Shown: in pieces, positions 59,470 through 64,000 of the stretch
Numbering within the stretch: position 1 is the first letter of the stretch
How the letters are laid out: every line of letters starts with the position of its first letter
NCBI GenBank assembly: GCA_030068075.1
Contig: CM057837.1
Span: forward strand, 19,437,691-19,501,690
Direction: 5' to 3'
Origin: Paguma larvata
Lineage: Eukaryota > Chordata > Mammalia > Carnivora > Viverridae
DNA length: 64,000 bases
The notes under the pieces: model-generated
The model's input: the letters and a program-made list of their open reading frames with translations, nothing else
Database searches by the model: none
What the model was told of the DNA's origin: nothing
Made by a program: the position numbers and the translations under genes

Positions 59470-60250
59470 AAAGGGAAGTGCAAAATCCTCTGTTCAAAAA
59501 TTATTAAAAATTTCAGGATAATTAGAATGGCCATGATCAAAAAAAAAAAAAAAAAAAAGGCGGAATATAACGAGTGTCGATTAGGATGCGGAAGAACTGG
59601 TCCCTCGTGCTGCTCGGAAAAGCAGTCTGGCGGCCCCTCAAAAAAATGCAAATATATAACCGACACGCGACCCGGCGATCGCACTTCGGGTAGAGCCACC
59701 CGCAAGAACTGGCAGCAGGAACTCAGTCACGTATTTGTACGGGCAGGCTCACAGCAGCAGCCGGACTCACAGGAGCCGAAAGGAGGAAGAAATCCAAGTG
59801 CCCGTGGGCAGGCGAATGAATAAACAAACTACGATCCATCCATGCGATGGAAGATTTTTCGGCCCGAAAAAGGAGGAAATTCTGCTGCCTGCAGGTAACA
59901 CGGATCAACCTTGAGGACCTCGTGTTAAGGGAGAGAAGCCAATCGCAAAAAGACACACTCGATGATTCCAGGATGAAGTACCTAGAATAGCCAAACTCAG
60001 AGAGATTAACGGAGAATCGTGGTGGCCAGGGCAGGGGCGGGGGTGGGGGCAGGGGGAGGGCACTGGGGAATCTGTGCTTCGCGGGGACGTAGTGTCCGTT
60101 TTGCAAGATGGAACAGTTCTGGGGGCAGGTGCTGGTGAAGGCTGCACAGCAGAGTGAATGGACTCAATGCCATTGAATGGTACCCCGAAAAATGGCTAAA
60201 ATGGCTAAGTTCATATTATGTACATTTTGCCATAATAAAATAAAAAAGGG
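59470..60250 (+). mobile_element. Old L1 3' fragment, GC-enriched
   Basis: Order of late-L1 landmarks is kept: AGAATGGCCATGATCAAAAA, GTGTCGATTAGGATGCGG, CACTTCGGGTAGAGCCACCC, GAATGAATAAACAAACTACG, GGTGGCCAGGGCAGGGG, TTTTGCAAGATGGAACAGTT, ATGTACATTTTGCCATAATA. Many consensus A/T positions are C/G here. ORF2 is fully degraded. Confidence 0.78.
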
Positions 60251-60255
60251 GGGGT

Positions 60256-60474
60256 GGGGCGCACTTGGGTGGCTCAGTGGATTAAGCATCTGACTCCTGA
60301 TTTCAGCTCAGGCCATGATCTCAGGATTCGTGGGTTTGAGCTCCACATCGGGCTCTGTGTCACGGAGCCCACTTGGGATTCTCTCTCCCTCTCTCTCTCT
60401 CTGCCCTTGGCCTGCTCACACGCACATTCTCTCTCTCTTACTCTCTCTCTCAAAATAAATAAACACTTAAGAAC
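60256..60474 (+). mobile_element. Carnivore SINE
   Basis: GCACTTGGGTGGCTCAGTGG head, GGCTCTGTGTCACGGAGCCC, CT-rich middle, TCAAAATAAATAAACACTTA tail. It is followed by a GA/GGAA array. Confidence 0.92.
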
Positions 60475-60477
60475 GAA

Positions 60478-60560
60478 ACAGAGAGAGAAAGAAAGAGGGG
60501 GGGGAGAGGACGGGAGGAAGGAAGGAAAGAAGGAAGGAAGGAAGGAAGGAAGGAAGGAAG
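60478..60560. repeat. GA-rich tract ending in GGAA array
   Basis: Purine-only sequence after the SINE tail, ending in about eight GGAA units. Confidence 0.93.
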
Positions 60561-61304
60561 ACGTGCAGGGTCCCGTGTGACCACCCAGGTCTCAAGCCCG
60601 TGACCCCGGCCCTGGCTCCCGGAAGGTCTGACTTCGCAGGCTGCCGCCCCATCTTGCGAGGGCAGTGCTCCCCCAGCAGAGCTACTGTGAGCCTGACAAG
60701 CTCTGTTATATTTTAATAGTCATTTCAATTGACTATAAAAATACAGCATCGCATAACAAAATTGCTTTTGCACCATGGTAGGAATACTTAGCAAGAGATG
60801 AGAAATACTTAGCAAGAGGCTATAAAAACCTATTTGCTTGCTTACAGAGCCGCTGCGGAACAGGACAAAAGCAGAAGAGGATAAACGGAAGGCAGGAGGA
60901 GAACCCATCCCAGAAAACGCATGCGCCACTGTGTCCGCCATGACACGCGACAGACAAGATCCACTCGGGATTTTTCTTTTAATGCACTAAGCAAACCAGT
61001 GGGTGTTTCTCAACTATTTGTTTGTTCCATTTTTAACTTTTAAAAGCCTGACAGCGGAAAAAACACTGATTTGCCTATAATTCCCCATTGTTCCATCTGA
61101 CTTGTACACAGCACGCTCTAGATAATACTGCAGTTGACCACTGAGAAGCCACAACAGCCTCCAACCCCAACACATGTAGAAAACATTTCCTCTGCCAAAC
61201 CAGGTTCCTGAGAAAAAGCCTAACCACAAGCAAGGGATATTCATCTCATACTGTTCCAATGAGGCCTTTGCCACAAACCCATTCTGTGAGAAAGACTGGG
61301 GGCT

Positions 61305-61985
61305 CACCGTCACCACCATCATCACTAACAATACAAACAACACCATCACCATCAACACCGAAAACACCAACACCACCAACAATACCATCACCATCAACAA
61401 CAACACAATACCACGACCACCACAACCACCACCATCATCACTAACAATACAAACAACACCATCACCATCAACACCGAAAACACCAACACCACCAACAATA
61501 CCATCACCATCAACAACAACACAATACCACGACCACCACGACCACCACCATCATCACCACGACAAACGATAACACCATCACCACCAACACCAACGTCAAC
61601 ACCACCAACACCATCACCAACACCAGCGCTATTACCACTACTACTATGGCAACCAACACCAATAACACCATCACCACTATCGCTGTCACCATCACCATTA
61701 CCATCAACGCCAACAACACAATACTACCACTACCCTCATCATCATTACCACCACTAACGATTACACCATCACCAACAACACCATCACCATCACCATCACC
61801 ATTACCATCAACACCAACAACACAATACTACCACTACCCTCATCATCATCACCACCGTTAACGATTACACCATCACCACCAACACCATCACCAACACCAG
61901 CTCTATTACCACTACTACCATGGCGACCAACACCAATAACACCATCACCACTACCACCATCACCATCGTCATGGTAATAATCATA
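61305..61985. repeat. ACC/ATC/AAC array with higher-order repeats
   Basis: About 680 bp made almost only of ACC, ATC and AAC units on the plus strand. A block of about 110 bp recurs directly with offset 116 (ATCACTAACAATACAAACAA at 61321 and 61437). Later blocks recur at offsets near 104 and 274. It produces only spurious frames. Confidence 0.95.
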
Positions 61986-62650
61986 GCTAATTTTCACTCT
62001 GCATTTAACTAAGACACTCCGCTGAAGACTTGACGCGTTTCCTCATTTCACCCCATACGAGCCCTATGGTGTGGATCCGAACAGTGTCTGTTTCTGCATA
62101 GAAAGCTCTGAGCAAAGAACAGGGGACAGAGGCTGAGCTGACTGACCAGCCACAGGCGTCACGTGACCTCTGGCTGGGGGACGAGCCCTCCCTGGCCGCT
62201 CTGCACCTCCCGAACAAAGAGCGACTATGCTGCGCTCTACAAACAAGGGCTTCGGAGAGCCTCCTCCAGAACTAGCTCCCCTGTGTTTCAAAGGGGCCGG
62301 GACAATAGTGCACACTGTCGAAGGCCCCCGATTCCTTACTCCAGAAAGCCCTTGAAACATAATGAAGTAACAATTCCATTAATCCCATGAGAGGAACCCC
62401 AGGCTAGAGGAGAAATTGCCTCTCCATTCACATCTGGCCAAGCTTACCCCACAAGCAAGCGTTCCCCAGAGCCGCTAAGACCGCCGGCCAATCCAGCCCA
62501 GCAAACGGGGAACATGTACCACCCGAGATCCCAGGTGAGCTCAGAGAGCAGGTGGAGACTCACGACGCAAGATTCCTATACCCAAGACAACTCATGGTCT
62601 CAAACAACCTCCCTCGGGCTAAAAAGTGAGAGATGGGGGAGGGGAGGGAG

Positions 62651-62880
62651 GCATGGAATACCTGGGTGGCTCAGTCAGTGAAGTATCCTACTTTGGCTCA
62701 GGTCATGATCCCATGGTTCACGAGTTTGAGTCCCACGTCAGGCTCTGTGCTGACAGCTCAGAGCCTGGAGCCTGCTTCGGATTCTGTGTCTCCCTCTCTC
62801 TCTGCCCCTTCCCCACTGGTGTTCTGTCTCTCTCTCTCTCTCTCTCAAAACTAAATAAACATTAAAATAAATTTTTTTTT
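62651..62880 (+). mobile_element. Carnivore SINE
   Basis: GCATGGAATACCTGGGTGGC head, GTCAGGCTCTGTGCTGACAG, CT-rich middle and AACTAAATAAACATTAAAAT tail with poly-T extension. Confidence 0.93.
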
Positions 62881-63039
62881 AAAGACAGAGACAGGTCTGA
62901 GACAGATACGCTGCAACAGGACTCTACCTGGAAGCCAGGTCTCCGAAGGACACCGGCAAAACACCGTGGACCAGCGACCGCTTCTGGAGGACCGGCCAAC
63001 GTAAGTATCACAACACTTTCCCGGCACGGGACGACCAGC

Positions 63040-63160
63040 ACCATTCCCACCGCACAGGTAAAGAGATGAGCTTGGGCATGGGGAGCTGCCTGCTCAAAGT
63101 CACGGGTCTGGAAGGCAGGGACGCTGGCGTCTGGGAGCCAGGTGTCCTACTCGGAACTGC
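63040..63160 (-). repeat. MIR-type SINE relic
   Basis: Reverse MIR-like core with CACAGGTAAAGAGATGAGCT, TGCTCAAAGTCACGGGTCTG, GAAGGCAGGGACGCTGGC. It is divergent. Confidence 0.5.
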
Positions 63161-64000
63161 TCCCAAACACCCAGCCCCAAATCCCAAAGGAGCGCCACCC
63201 TCCCGCCCTCCCCCGGCAGCGGGACGTGGCTCTTCCTCCCTGGCTCCTCTCCCTCTGGCGCTCCCTAAATAGCTCCCATAAAACCAGGCGGAAAGATGTC
63301 AAAACAAAAGTCACACAAAATATCATCTAATATCACACAAGGACTGTCACAAGCAAACCTTGTCACCAAGTCCTTTTTACGTGAAATATTCTCTACTGAT
63401 ACTTTTCCCCTGCAGATCCTTCCTGCATCTGTCAAACTCCCACATTTTCCTGTCTAACATGAATTTATCGTTACTGCATGAAAAGGACATTCAATACCCC
63501 GTGCTCTTGGAGAACGATCAGACAGAGACATCCATCCACGTCCCTGCTCTCCCTGCTGCTCTGAAACGAAACGGGGAAGTACCTACGCCCTGGGAGAGAA
63601 GGGGTTTGTGAGGACAGATCCCATCATGGCAACAACTCCCACTCACCTATGCTCAGGACTGTCGCGTGCACGTGCTAGGCTGTTGACTGCACGCAAAAAA
63701 ACGCTCAGGGCCAAAGGGGCGAGTGGGAGCTGAAATCCAGCCCCCACCCATCTCCCATGCTTGCCATGTAGTATGCCCACCCCAAGGGGGCTTCTTCCTG
63801 TAATTCAGGGAAGTACTGCAAGGCTTAAGGGCTTCCAGAAGCTCCCACCTCCCTGTCAGGAGACGGGCCTACCTGAACCTAGGAGAGAGGCGCTGTCAAC
63901 CCCGTGTCCCCAGGGCCTGGCACCCAGTGCACATGTGATCACTACTCAAGGCTCCGCTGGGCTTGGTCAGCAAACAAGCAGAGAGAAGGACCCACTCGGG

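Larger units (their letters stand above)
43031..64000 (-). other. DOCK1: DOCK1 intron 1, 3' part
   Basis: At least 20970 bp upstream of exon 2 with no candidate first exon, so the start codon exon lies further right. It is rich in SINEs, L1 pieces, L2/MIR relics and simple repeats, listed separately. Stretches such as 48120-49690, 56530-58090 and 62890-64000 show nothing else I can name. Confidence 0.85.

Noticed and set aside
61305..61985. Regular repeats as a CRISPR array
   Set aside because: Units are trinucleotides without unique spacers, in a mammalian intron with no cas genes.
43031..64000. A DOCK1 first coding exon in this interval
   Set aside because: I searched both GC-rich blocks and ORF starts for the short exon that should precede AFYNYDA and found no match with a proper donor.

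Overview
The window is mammalian nuclear DNA from a carnivore, most likely a cat (Felidae). Two things show this. It carries about twenty dispersed copies of the tRNA-derived carnivore SINE in its felid form: a tRNA-like head, a CT-rich middle and an AAATAAA/A-rich tail, many with target-site duplications. It also carries intron-rich sequence with ancient MIR, L2, MaLR and L1 relics. There is no bacterial-style gene organisation. Almost all long open reading frames are chance frames in introns and repeats.

The only protein-coding gene I can support is DOCK1 (Dock180, the ELMO-partnered Rac guanine nucleotide exchange factor), on the minus strand. Thirteen consecutive coding exons, numbered here as coding exons 2 to 14, lie between 43030 and 1263. 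All have AG/GT splice borders. They join into one uninterrupted frame of 1343 nt, completing codon 16 and running through codon 463 of the familiar mammalian protein. They encode most of the SH3 domain, the ELMO-binding helical region, the following armadillo-type segment and the first strands of the DHR-1 (C2) lipid-binding domain. Coding exon 1 (the start codon) lies beyond the right edge, and exon 15 onward lies beyond the left edge.

Layout by position: 1-1262 is the start of intron 14. From 1263 to 43030, exons alternate with introns of 0.4 to 7 kb. From 43031 to 64000 is the 3' part of intron 1, the most repeat-rich part. It holds a nested L1 complex (44845-47997), further L1 pieces, two MaLR-like LTR or L2 relics, tetranucleotide arrays and a 680-bp ACC/ATC-rich array. 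Introns 12, 11, 5, 4 and 3 and the first half of intron 2 carry no recent SINE.

I found no RNA gene, CRISPR array, second protein-coding gene or undescribed system. The most useful observations are a SINE directly against the inferred branch site of exon 8, a reconstructable four-layer L1/SINE nest, higher-order structure in the trinucleotide arrays, and two intragenic CpG-rich islands. Names of repeat families and of DOCK1 residues rest on recognition from memory, not on a database search.
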